Under the pieces are notes generated by a model. The model saw only the letters and a list, made by a program, of their open reading frames with translations, did no database searches and was not told where the DNA came from. A DNA stretch of 64,000 nt, taken from Achromobacter agilis (GTDB lineage: Bacteria > Pseudomonadota > Gammaproteobacteria > Burkholderiales > Burkholderiaceae_B). The stretch lies in contig NZ_UFQB01000015.1 of assembly GCF_900496965.1 (NCBI RefSeq), positions 1 through 64,000 of the forward strand, read 5' to 3'. The position numbers and the translations under genes were made by a program. Positions 8,591-16,796 of the stretch are shown here, piece by piece (the stretch's first letter is position 1; every line of letters starts with the position of its first letter).

Positions 8591-10036
8591 TTATGACACC
8601 GCCGAGGCCAAAGCCTGGATTTCCGACGCCGGCGCGGGGCGCCCCAGCAGGAATCCCTGCATGACCCTGCATCCCAGGGACTTGAGTATCTCGCGCTGGC
8701 CCTCTGTTTCGACGCCTTCCGCCACCACGGGCAAATGCATCGCCTGGCACAGCCCGAACAGTGCGGACACAACCTCGCGGCTGCCGGCGTCCGATTCCAA
8801 GGCGGAAATGAAGCTGCGATCGATCTTGACCCAATCGATGGGCAACGAACGCAGATGATTCAGGCTGGAATAGCCACAGCCGAAGTCGTCCAGCGCCACG
8901 CCAATGCCCGTGGCCCTCAGCGCATTCAATACCTTCACGTGCTGCTCGTAGTGCAGGATGAAGATGGATTCCGTGATCTCCAGCACCAGCTTGCGCGGCG
9001 CCAGGCTCGCTGCGGCCAGCACGTTCGACACCAGGTCGACCAGGCCGTCTTCGTTCATCTGCTTGACCGACAGGTTCACGTGCACGCGCCAAGCCGCCGG
9101 CCACTGCGCCGCCTGGGTGCAGGCCCGTTCCAGTATCCAGGCGCCCAACGGCACGATCAGGCCACTGCGCTCGGCCAGCTCGATGGTCACGGCGGGTGAT
9201 ACGCTGCCCAGCACCGGGTGATGCCAGCGCAACAGCGCCTCGCATCCCTGCACCACCCCTGTGCCGCTATCGCAGACCGGTTGGTAATACAGTTCGAACT
9301 GATCCATGGACTGCGTGGTCAGCGCCAGGCGCAAATCGTTTTCCAGGCCCTGCCGGTCGCGCTGGTGCGCAAGCATGCGGAAGTCGAACAGGCTCCAGCC
9401 TGGGCCCCCGCGCTCCTTCAGCGGGACCAGGGCCACCTGTACGCAACGCTGCAGCTCTTCCACGCTGCGTCCGTGCTCGGGGTACAGGGCCGCGCCGACG
9501 CGGAATACGGCAATCAGCGGACGGCCGCCCAATTCGTAGGGCGCGCTCAGGTCTTCCAGGAGCTTGGCCGACACCTGCGCCGCGCCCTCTTCGTCCACCT
9601 CGGGCACGCAAATGGTGAACGCGTCGGACCCCGTGCGCGCGACCATGCCGCCCAGGGCGCGGGCAATCAAGCTGAGCCGGCCGCCCACCTGCACCAGCAA
9701 AGCCTGGTCTTCCCCGGCGCGCAGCATGGCGCTGATCTCGGCGTACTGCTCGAAACCGACCAGGAAGAAAGCGCCCCGGCGCGAGCGCTCACCGCCGCTG
9801 CCGAGCCAGGCGCGCGCGCGCCGGTGCAGTTCCTGCTGGCTGAGAACACCGGTCAATTCATCGCACGTCAGGCGGCGGCGCAGCACACGCTCCCTGCGCG
9901 CGAAGATCAGGCATATCACAACAAGCGCGACCGCCAGCACGAGGCACAGTGCGAGCAGGTAACTCTCACGCACGGAGCCCCCTATCCATAAGCCCCCGGC
10001 GTTGCGGTTCGACAAGGAACCCAAGGGCTGTAACAT
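8591..10036 (-). CDS. GGDEF-EAL protein, likely c-di-GMP phosphodiesterase
   Basis: One N-terminal membrane helix (about residues 26-46) is followed by a GGDEF-like domain whose signature is degraded to TGSDAF, then an EAL domain that looks catalytically complete: CEALLRW, NLSVKQM, EITES, DDFGCGYSSL, KIDRSF, EGVETEGQ. The protein therefore probably hydrolyses c-di-GMP, with the GGDEF part acting as a regulatory or GTP-binding module. ATG 10036 gives 481 residues. GTG 9973 has a better ribosome binding site (AGGGGG six nt upstream) and would give 460 residues, starting just before the membrane helix. Lying between two LapD genes, it is well placed to lower the c-di-GMP they sense; this is inference. 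Confidence 0.88.
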   Translation of the reverse strand: MLQPLGSLSNRNAGGLWIGGSVRESYLLALCLVLAVALVVICLIFARRERVLRRRLTCDELTGVLSQQELHRRARAWLGSGGERSRRGAFFLVGFEQYAEISAMLRAGEDQALLVQVGGRLSLIARALGGMVARTGSDAFTICVPEVDEEGAAQVSAKLLEDLSAPYELGGRPLIAVFRVGAALYPEHGRSVEELQRCVQVALVPLKERGGPGWSLFDFRMLAHQRDRQGLENDLRLALTTQSMDQFELYYQPVCDSGTGVVQGCEALLRWHHPVLGSVSPAVTIELAERSGLIVPLGAWILERACTQAAQWPAAWRVHVNLSVKQMNEDGLVDLVSNVLAAASLAPRKLVLEITESIFILHYEQHVKVLNALRATGIGVALDDFGCGYSSLNHLRSLPIDWVKIDRSFISALESDAGSREVVSALFGLCQAMHLPVVAEGVETEGQREILKSLGCRVMQGFLLGRPAPASEIQALASAVS

Positions 10037-10079
10037 TTTTTAAATTATGCATTAGTTTCGCAAAAAAACGCCACACTTC

Positions 10080-10100
10080 AGAGGCAACGCGCCTCTTTTT
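10080..10100 (+). terminator. Orphan hairpin with T-run on the plus strand
   Basis: AGAGGC and GCCTCT pair around a 5-nt loop and are followed by a T-run ending at 10100. No plus-strand gene precedes it; the only gene to the left runs the other way. It could end a short unannotated transcript or act in the leader of the second lapD. Confidence 0.35.
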
Positions 10101-10303
10101 CCTTGTATTCCTACGGTTCTCTGATTGCCCGCGAACGAGGAAGATAGCCCATGCATGGCGTTCCCCGTCCCTTGCGGCATGCTTCGTCCTTACTTCTACG
10201 ACAGCCAGACCCAAAAAATTAATACGCCTTGTCTCGATAGTTGTCATTCGAAAAACGGCCGGGTCCGAAATAATTGCACAGCTTGTCTGATCTCGGCACG
10301 GAT

Positions 10304-10383
10304 TTAGTAATATTCTGTACGTTATGTGACATGTAGAATTACAGTACACAAGGCGCCGCTGATGTATTAGTAACGTGTGTCAC
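10304..10383. repeat. Direct repeats upstream of second lapD
   Basis: TTAGTAA occurs at 10304-10310 and again at 10367-10373, each followed by a related element (ACGTTATGTGAC at 10319-10330; AACGTGTGTCAC at 10372-10383). GTGAC at 10326-10330 and GTCAC at 10379-10383 are also inverted to one another. Paired regulator sites are plausible. Confidence 0.3.
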
Positions 10384-10497
10384 GTTTCTTATCCAGCTTT
10401 TCTTGGACGCTTTCTGTTCGATGCCCCGCTGACCGGACACCGGGCAGCTCCGCGCCCCCGGGGCGCGGCGCCGGGCAGGAAGGGAACCTTCAAATAC

Positions 10498-12471
10498 ATG
10501 TCCACTTTCCGCCGGCTACTTTTCTTCACCACCTTCCTGATCGGCCTTGTTCTGGCCGGCGCGCAAGCGTTGGGAATGATGGCCGCGCACCGGTACCTGG
10601 AAACGCAGTTGGCGCAGCGCAGCGAAGAAGGCGCCACCACGCTCGCCTGGGCGCTGTCGCGTTCAAGCAACGCCCCCGAAGAACAGGCCGCGCTCGCGGA
10701 TGAGCTGTTCGGCCAGGGCCGATACGCACTGGTGCGCATCACGGACGCAAAAGGAGGGCCCGGCCTTGACCGGCAGGCCCGGCCTGAAGACGTACCGGGC
10801 CGTGAACACGATTGGCGCAACGCCTGGCTGGACATGGAAGCGCCCGCCGTCTCGCGCCCTTACGCCACCGCGAACGGCGCCCTGCGGGGCACCGTCACGG
10901 TCCAGGCCGATTCGCGCCAGGCGCGCGACACCCTCTGGCAAGGCGGCGTGCGGCTGCTCGGCCTGCTGCTGGCCGCGGGCGCCTTATGGCTATTGTTTAC
11001 CCTGTACCTGGTCCGGCGGATGGAAGCGCAGGCTTCGCGCGATATCTGCGAACGCGTGCGTGCGCTGGCGCCGGGCAACGATGCGGCCTTGAGCGGCGCT
11101 TGCGCGCTGGCCGGCGTGGATCAGGCGCTGGTCGACGCGCAGCGCATGGTTGCCGCCACGGTGCAGGAACAGAACGCCCGCATTGAATCGCTGCAAAGCG
11201 AAGTCTACCGGGACCCCGTCACCCGCCTGAGCAACCGCCGGTACTTCGTCGAACAGTTCAGGCTGGCGCTGGCAGACAAGGAATCCGAGGCGGGCGGACA
11301 TCTCCTGATGTTCCGCCAACGCGACCTGGCCCAGATCAACCGGCATCTCTCCCGCGCTTTCACCGACCAGTGGCTGCGCTCCTCTTCCGACCGGCTGCAG
11401 AAACTCGTGACCGAGTTCGGCGGCCAGGCTGCGTTCATCGCCCGCCTGAGCGGCTCCGACTTCGCGCTATTGCTGCCCCGCACATCGGCGCCGCAAGCCG
11501 GCCTGCTGGCCGAACGCGTGCGGCGCGAACTGCGTTCGCTGCGCGTGCCCATGGACAAGCACGGGTGGTGCCGCTGGGCGATGGCGATGACCGCCTACGC
11601 GCCGGGAGACAATATGAGCGAGACGCTCGCCCGCCTGGACCATGCGCTGATGTGCGCCGAAAGCGCCGACGACGACCAGGTCACGCCGGCCAACCGCGCG
11701 CCCGACAGCACCCACATCGGCGAATACAGCTGGCACGATGCCCTGATCACGGCACTGGAGCAGCACCGGTTCTCGCTCGCCGTGCAGCCGCTGCACGATA
11801 TGTCCGGCGCCCTGCTGCACCAGGAGGCCAGCCTGACCTTGCACGACACCGCCGACGCGAGCCCGGTGCCGGCGTCCATCTTCATGCCGCCCGCGGTGCG
11901 GCTCGGGCTTTCCGCGGAATGCGACGTGCAGGCCATCAGGCTGGGACTGGACTGGCTGTACGCCCGCACTGGCGCGCTCGCGGTACCCATCGCCCTGGCG
12001 TCGCTTGCGCAGCCCTCGTTCCTGTCCCGGCTGGAACGCATGCTGGCCGATCGCCCGGCATTGACGGCGCGCCTTATCATCGAGGTCGACGCGGCGGCGC
12101 TCGTGGAGCAGGAAGCCGACCTGCGCCAACTTTGCGTCATCGCCACGGCGGCCGGCAGCCGGGTCGGCGTGGCGCGCCTGTCGCACCAGTTCGGCGCCAT
12201 GGAGCGCCTGCATGAGTTTCCCCTGTCCTACCTGAAACTGAGCGGCGGCTTCATTACCGGCCTGCTGCACAGCCCGGGCAGCCGCCACCTGGCCGCCACC
12301 GTGGTGGCGACGGCCACGACGCTGCATATGGCGGTCTATGCGGAAGATGTGCCCGACATCGCAACGCAGAACATCCTGGAAGGCCTGGGCGTCCACGCCA
12401 TACGCGGCGCTGGCGTAAACTGCGCCCAGGCTCACGACCTTGCATCCGAACATCCATGGGTTTCTAGTTGA
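10498..12471 (+). CDS. Second LapD-like degenerate GGDEF-EAL receptor
   Basis: A 657-residue paralogue of the LapD at 4619-6583, with the same order: N-terminal TM, periplasmic domain (about 30-150), second TM (about 150-172), HAMP, degenerate GGDEF (SGSDF) and degenerate EAL (EAS). Long cytoplasmic stretches match, such as MFRQRDLAQINRH and VYAEDVPD. The periplasmic DGWRQIG motif of the first LapD is replaced by NGALRG (about residues 126-131), so the LapG-binding Trp is absent. The start is ATG 10498 with AGGAAGGGAA upstream; an upstream in-frame codon at 10375 lacks such support. The stop TGA overlaps the TTG start of the histidine kinase gene. It probably binds c-di-GMP but signals to something other than LapG, or does so weakly. 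Confidence 0.85.
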   Translation: MSTFRRLLFFTTFLIGLVLAGAQALGMMAAHRYLETQLAQRSEEGATTLAWALSRSSNAPEEQAALADELFGQGRYALVRITDAKGGPGLDRQARPEDVPGREHDWRNAWLDMEAPAVSRPYATANGALRGTVTVQADSRQARDTLWQGGVRLLGLLLAAGALWLLFTLYLVRRMEAQASRDICERVRALAPGNDAALSGACALAGVDQALVDAQRMVAATVQEQNARIESLQSEVYRDPVTRLSNRRYFVEQFRLALADKESEAGGHLLMFRQRDLAQINRHLSRAFTDQWLRSSSDRLQKLVTEFGGQAAFIARLSGSDFALLLPRTSAPQAGLLAERVRRELRSLRVPMDKHGWCRWAMAMTAYAPGDNMSETLARLDHALMCAESADDDQVTPANRAPDSTHIGEYSWHDALITALEQHRFSLAVQPLHDMSGALLHQEASLTLHDTADASPVPASIFMPPAVRLGLSAECDVQAIRLGLDWLYARTGALAVPIALASLAQPSFLSRLERMLADRPALTARLIIEVDAAALVEQEADLRQLCVIATAAGSRVGVARLSHQFGAMERLHEFPLSYLKLSGGFITGLLHSPGSRHLAATVVATATTLHMAVYAEDVPDIATQNILEGLGVHAIRGAGVNCAQAHDLASEHPWVSS

Positions 12472-14003
12472 CGGAAGGATCTCCTCTTCGCATCCGCGGG
12501 CCTCGCCGCCCCAGCGGCGCGCGCCGCGCGAACAGCGGGCGGCAAGCCATCCTGCCGCGGCTGGGGCTACTGCTGTTGTACGCCCTGTTCTTTCCCGCCG
12601 CCGCCCTGGCCTACGCCCCAGGCGCCCCCTATGAAGACATCCACCTGGGCCTGACCGCGGGCGTGGCGATGGCTTGCGGCGTAGCCTGTGCCGTCGCCTG
12701 GGCCGCCACGCGCAACGCGATGCAGGGCGCAGGCCTGGCGTTCATGCTGGTCGAAGGCGTGCTCCGCGCCACCCCCTCTTTGCTGCCGCCCGGCGCGCTG
12801 CAGGCCGGCTCCTACGCCGCCCTGCTTGCCCTCACCGTCCCGTTCCTGACCGGCTCGCCCGCCGCATCCCGGCTGGCGGCAGCCTGCCGCTGGGCCAGCG
12901 TCATCGTGGCGGCCGTCGCGGCATTGGCGCTGATCTTCGCCTACGAACCCGGCAACGGCGTGGTCCCCACCGCGATCGCAGGCGCCTGCGCCGCCGCCAG
13001 CCTGCCCCTGGCCGGGTGGCTCCTGGCGCGCGCCGCGCGCCGCACACCCGGAAGCGCGCCAGCACTGGCCCTGGCCCTGGCGTATGGCGTTTCGGCCTGG
13101 ATGCTCGCGCACGACGCCTTGCGACCCGAAGGCGCCAACGGCGTGGGCACCACCGTTGAACTCGTGCGATTGCTGCTGGTATCGAGCGCCTTGCTGCTGC
13201 AGGCCATCGGCAGGCAAGCGCCTGGCCAGCCCGCGGCACGCGGCAGCCACACGCCCAGCGATGCGGAACATCTCGCGCAGGGCGAACTCAGGCTGGCCGA
13301 ACTGGCCGGCGCGCTGGATACGCAGCGCCAGATGAACGCGCTGATCTCCCACGAATTGCGCGCGCCGCTTGCCACCGTCAGCGCGGCGGCTCAATCGCTG
13401 GACATGATTCTCTCCGACGGCAGCGAGGCCGTGGGCAACCGCCTGGCGCGCATCCACCGCTCGGTCGCCCGGATGACCGAACTCATGGACCAACTGCTGA
13501 ACCAGGACCGGCTGGGCGAGCAGGCCTGGATGCCGCGGGGCGAGCAAACAGACATGGCGGAACTGGCGCGGGACGTCGTGGCATCGATGCAACCGGACAC
13601 CGCCCACGCGCTGGTGCTGCAGGCCGAAGGCCCTCTGCCCGTCTATTGCGACCAGCCCCTGACCAGCGTGGTGCTGCGCAACCTGATCCACAATGCCATC
13701 AAGTATTCGCCGGCCAACGAAACGGTCCGCATCGAGACGGGCGAGAGCCGCGCGGGCGATGTCCCGATGGCGTGGGTGGCCGTCACCGACCGCGGCCCGG
13801 GGATTGGGGAAGAAGAACAGGCCCGGATATTCGAGCCGCATTTCCGGCGCGCCGCGCATCGGGAAACACAGGGGATGGGGATCGGCCTCTATCTGGCCCG
13901 GCGCATCTGCCAGAACCAGGGTGGCTCGCTGACGATGCAAAGCAAGGTCGGCGTAGGCACGCGCTTTGTCGTCACGTTGCCTTCCAGGACACCGGCCGCC
14001 TGA
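12468..14003 (+). CDS. Membrane sensor histidine kinase
   Basis: A 511-residue kinase. The N-terminal half (about 28-250) carries roughly six to seven hydrophobic helices with no recognised periplasmic sensor domain. A HisKA domain follows with the H-box SHELRAPL (phospho-acceptor H295), then an HATPase_c domain with N-box NLIHNAIKYS, G1 DRGPGIG and G2 GMGIGLYLAR. The only start consistent with the frame is TTG 12468, which overlaps the preceding LapD-like stop (TTGA), so translation is probably coupled. The convergent response regulator at 14019-14738 is the likely partner. The signal is unknown; coupling to a c-di-GMP receptor suggests membrane or surface sensing, which is inference. Confidence 0.88.
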   Translation: MTEGSPLRIRGPRRPSGARRANSGRQAILPRLGLLLLYALFFPAAALAYAPGAPYEDIHLGLTAGVAMACGVACAVAWAATRNAMQGAGLAFMLVEGVLRATPSLLPPGALQAGSYAALLALTVPFLTGSPAASRLAAACRWASVIVAAVAALALIFAYEPGNGVVPTAIAGACAAASLPLAGWLLARAARRTPGSAPALALALAYGVSAWMLAHDALRPEGANGVGTTVELVRLLLVSSALLLQAIGRQAPGQPAARGSHTPSDAEHLAQGELRLAELAGALDTQRQMNALISHELRAPLATVSAAAQSLDMILSDGSEAVGNRLARIHRSVARMTELMDQLLNQDRLGEQAWMPRGEQTDMAELARDVVASMQPDTAHALVLQAEGPLPVYCDQPLTSVVLRNLIHNAIKYSPANETVRIETGESRAGDVPMAWVAVTDRGPGIGEEEQARIFEPHFRRAAHRETQGMGIGLYLARRICQNQGGSLTMQSKVGVGTRFVVTLPSRTPAA

Positions 14004-14018
14004 CGGCCGGCAGCGGAC

Positions 14019-14738
14019 TCATGCGGCAAAGACGTAACCTTGGCCGCGCACCGACAGCACCGGCAATTTGAGGCCCGCGCTCTGCGCCTTGGCGCGCAGG
14101 CGGCTGACCAGCACATCGATGCGGCGCAATTCAAAACCGCCCGGGCTGTCGGGCAGGAACAATTCCGCCAAAACCTGCCGGCTGACGGCGCTTCCGGCCG
14201 CATCCATCAGCGCCACCAGGAAAGTGCGTTCCTGGGCGCTGAGGTGCAGCGAAGCCCCGTCCGGCGCCACCAGGATCCAGCCGCCGTCCTGCAAGGACCA
14301 CGAACTGTCCGGCGAGGCCCGCGTTTCCGCATCTGCGGGGCGCGGCGCCTTGGCCAGGCGCATCCGCCGGGCCAGGCTGCGGATGACCGAACTGAGTTCC
14401 AGCAGGTCCACGGGCTTGGTCATGTAGACGTCGGCGCCGCCCTCCAGGCCGCGCACCCGGTCTTCCAGGGCGCTGCGGCCGGTCAGCATGACAATACCGA
14501 CCGGGCTCAAGGCGCGCAGGCGGGTTGCCACGGAAAAACCATCTTCGCCGGGAAGATGGGCATCAAGAATGACGATATCGCACGGCTGTTCCTGCAACCG
14601 GCGATAAAACGCCGCCGCATTATCACAGGCAAATGCCACCCGGAAACCATAGCCACCCAAGCCTAACGCCAATTCCTCCCGGAAATCGGCGTCATCCTCA
14701 AGCAGACCGATACACAGCAAACCATCTGCGCCAGCCAT
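14019..14738 (-). CDS. OmpR/PhoB-family response regulator
   Basis: A 239-residue two-domain regulator. The receiver domain shows the acidic pocket E14-D15-D16, phospho-acceptor D59 (DIVILDAHLPG), T86 and K108. The C-terminal winged-helix DNA-binding domain (about 155-239) ends in the typical RGQGYVF motif. It lies tail to tail with the histidine kinase, 15 nt between the stops, so the pair is on opposite strands and cannot share a promoter. It presumably controls transcription in answer to that kinase; targets are not visible. Confidence 0.9.
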   Translation of the reverse strand: MAGADGLLCIGLLEDDADFREELALGLGGYGFRVAFACDNAAAFYRRLQEQPCDIVILDAHLPGEDGFSVATRLRALSPVGIVMLTGRSALEDRVRGLEGGADVYMTKPVDLLELSSVIRSLARRMRLAKAPRPADAETRASPDSSWSLQDGGWILVAPDGASLHLSAQERTFLVALMDAAGSAVSRQVLAELFLPDSPGGFELRRIDVLVSRLRAKAQSAGLKLPVLSVRGQGYVFAA

Positions 14739-14938
14739 AATTTAGAGTGCTTTATATTTAAGAGTATCGACAAATGCCCCGCGGACGCTCGGCCCCCGGG
14801 GTGTCCCGTTGGCGACAATCTTACGACTTTTACAATGGAAACGAATGATTGCAGTGAAAAAAACTGCGATATTCCTTTTCTAAATCGTTATTTTCGCGTA
14901 AATCCCCTGAAAATCGCTTTCGGTTTGGCGCGCAGTAT

Positions 14939-16411
14939 TCAAGATGAGCAACTGACCTCGATGCCGCCAGCCCAATCCGGCGGCAATCCGGCATACCGTT
15001 CATGGCCCGGCTGCGCGACGTACGGGTTGCGCAACAGCTTCATCAGCGTATCGATTTCACTGGCATCCCCCGATTTCGCCGCGCGGATCGCCTCTTCCGC
15101 CAGGTGATTGCGCAGCACATAGAGGGGGTTGACGCCGTTCATGCCCGCGGCCACTTCGAGCACGGGCCGCCCGTCCTGCGCATGGCGGGCCAGCAGCCGG
15201 TCCAGCCAGGCCGCCGCCGCCGGACGGTCGATGAACAGATCCTCGAACGCGTTGCGCTGCCCTGAGAGCACATCGGCCAGGCGCCGCCAGGCGAGGGTGA
15301 AATCGGCCTGGTTGGCGTCCATCAGCTTGAGCAGATCGTCCAGCAGCGGTTCGTCCTCCGGCCGCCACGCGGCCAGGCCCATTTTGGCCGCCATCCGGTC
15401 ATGGAAGGCGCGCGTGAACACCGGCTCGAACTCGTCCAGCACGGCCCGCAGGCCGTCCACGTCCGGCACCAGCGCATGCAGGCTGCCGCCCAGGCGGTAC
15501 AGGTTCCACAAGGCCACGGACGGCTGGCGGTTCCACGAATACCGCCCTTCCGTGTCGGAATGGTTGCAAACGTGCCCCAGGCTGAAGCCGTCCATGAAAC
15601 CGTAGGGGCCATAGTCCAGCGTCAACCCCAGAATGGACATATTGTCCGTATTCATCACGCCATGGCAAAAGCCCACCGCCTGCCAGTCCGCCATCAGGAG
15701 CGCCGTGCGGCGCGTGACCGCGCGCAGCAGGTTCAGGATGGTGGCGGAGTCGTCCTGGGGGTCGCGGCAATCCGGGTAATAACGGTCGATGACGTAGTCC
15801 GTCAGGGTCTTGAGCTGATCGGGCTGGCGGCGCGACGACCAGTGTTCGAACGAGCCGAAACGCACGAAACTGGGCGACATGCGAGTCACGATGGCGGCCG
15901 TCTCGACGGTTTCGCGCATGACCGGGTCATCGGAAACCACCAGCGCCAGCGCGCGCGTCGTGGGAACGCCCAGGCCGTGCATGGCCTCGCTGGCCAGGTA
16001 TTCACGCACGGACGAACGCAGTACCGCGCGGCCGTCGCCCATGCGCGAATAGGGTGTCATGCCGGAGCCCTTGAGCTGCAGTTCCCAGGCGCCTTCCGGC
16101 CCGTCGACCTCGCCCAGCAGGTGGGCGCGCCCGTCGCCCAGCTGGCCGGCCCAGACGCCGAACTGGTGGCCGCTATAGACGGCCGCCAGCGTGTCGCCGC
16201 CAGGCAGCGGCTGGGCGCCGGAAAACACATTCAGGAATTCGGACGTGGACAGGACGGAAGCATCCAGGCCGATCAGGCGCGCCGCGTCGGCATTGGCGTG
16301 GAGCAGGCGCGGATTGTTCAAGGGCTGGGGCGCCAGCCGGGTATGGAAAGCCGCCGGCAAGGCGGCAAAGGAATTGACCGTACGAAGATCGGACAGCGAA
16401 TGGGCGCTCAT
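14939..16411 (-). CDS. selO: Protein adenylyltransferase SelO (YdiU/UPF0061)
   Basis: A 490-residue SelO pseudokinase-fold enzyme, which transfers AMP from ATP to Ser/Thr/Tyr residues of target proteins and is linked to oxidative-stress control. Family features are clear: YSGHQFGVWAGQLGDGRA, LQLKGSGMTPYSRMGDGRA, the MNTDNMSILGLTLDYGPYGF active-site segment, and the conserved C-terminal CSS, with Cys where eukaryotes carry selenocysteine. ATG 16411 has AGGAGG eight nt upstream and overlaps the stop of the DUF2069 gene (ATGA), so the two form an operon. Confidence 0.95.
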   Translation of the reverse strand: MSAHSLSDLRTVNSFAALPAAFHTRLAPQPLNNPRLLHANADAARLIGLDASVLSTSEFLNVFSGAQPLPGGDTLAAVYSGHQFGVWAGQLGDGRAHLLGEVDGPEGAWELQLKGSGMTPYSRMGDGRAVLRSSVREYLASEAMHGLGVPTTRALALVVSDDPVMRETVETAAIVTRMSPSFVRFGSFEHWSSRRQPDQLKTLTDYVIDRYYPDCRDPQDDSATILNLLRAVTRRTALLMADWQAVGFCHGVMNTDNMSILGLTLDYGPYGFMDGFSLGHVCNHSDTEGRYSWNRQPSVALWNLYRLGGSLHALVPDVDGLRAVLDEFEPVFTRAFHDRMAAKMGLAAWRPEDEPLLDDLLKLMDANQADFTLAWRRLADVLSGQRNAFEDLFIDRPAAAAWLDRLLARHAQDGRPVLEVAAGMNGVNPLYVLRNHLAEEAIRAAKSGDASEIDTLMKLLRNPYVAQPGHERYAGLPPDWAGGIEVSCSS

Positions 16412-16779
16412 GCGCGTTGCCTCCTGGCGGCCCGCTTGGCGGGCCGTACATAGAAAATGGCGCTCAGGAAGAAGACCGTCGACAGCAGGATCTCTCCCCA
16501 CGCCATCCCGGCGGACAGCGGAGCCGGATCGGACATGGCGCGCACGGCCCCTTCCATCAGGTACAGCAGCGACAGCATGGACGCCCATTGGTAGGTATAG
16601 ACATTGCCGCGCAGGATGCCGCGCAGCGGGAACGCAAGCGGCAAAGCCTTCAGCAACATCCAGGAACCGCCTGGCCGCACCGGCGCCACCACGGTCTCCC
16701 AGGTAACGCAAAGCACGATCAGGGCAAATAGCGAAACCGAGGCCAGCAGGCGCAAACGGGGGTTGAGTTCAGGGTTCAT
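16408..16779 (-). CDS. DUF2069 small membrane protein
   Basis: A 123-residue protein with three to four hydrophobic helices (about 12-28, 36-50, 64-82, 88-110), ending in a basic tail. It matches the DUF2069 pattern of proteobacterial inner-membrane proteins of unknown function. The start at ATG 16779 follows family length; longer frames run into the divergent yihY gene. Its stop overlaps the selO start by 4 nt. Only 17 nt separate its start from that of yihY. Confidence 0.8.
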   Translation of the reverse strand: MNPELNPRLRLLASVSLFALIVLCVTWETVVAPVRPGGSWMLLKALPLAFPLRGILRGNVYTYQWASMLSLLYLMEGAVRAMSDPAPLSAGMAWGEILLSTVFFLSAIFYVRPAKRAARRQRA

Positions 16780-16796
16780 ACTGCTATTATCGCCTG

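Larger units (their letters stand above)
10037..10497. promoter_or_regulatory. 461-nt AT-richer intergenic region between GGDEF-EAL gene and second lapD
   Basis: This is a divergent control region with no convincing gene. It is clearly more AT-rich than its surroundings. It contains a 6-bp hairpin followed by a T-run on the plus strand (10080-10100), and related direct repeats near 10304-10383. The second lapD has a good ribosome binding site (AGGAAGGGAA, about 10477-10486). I could not fix a sigma-70 promoter with confidence. Confidence 0.5.
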
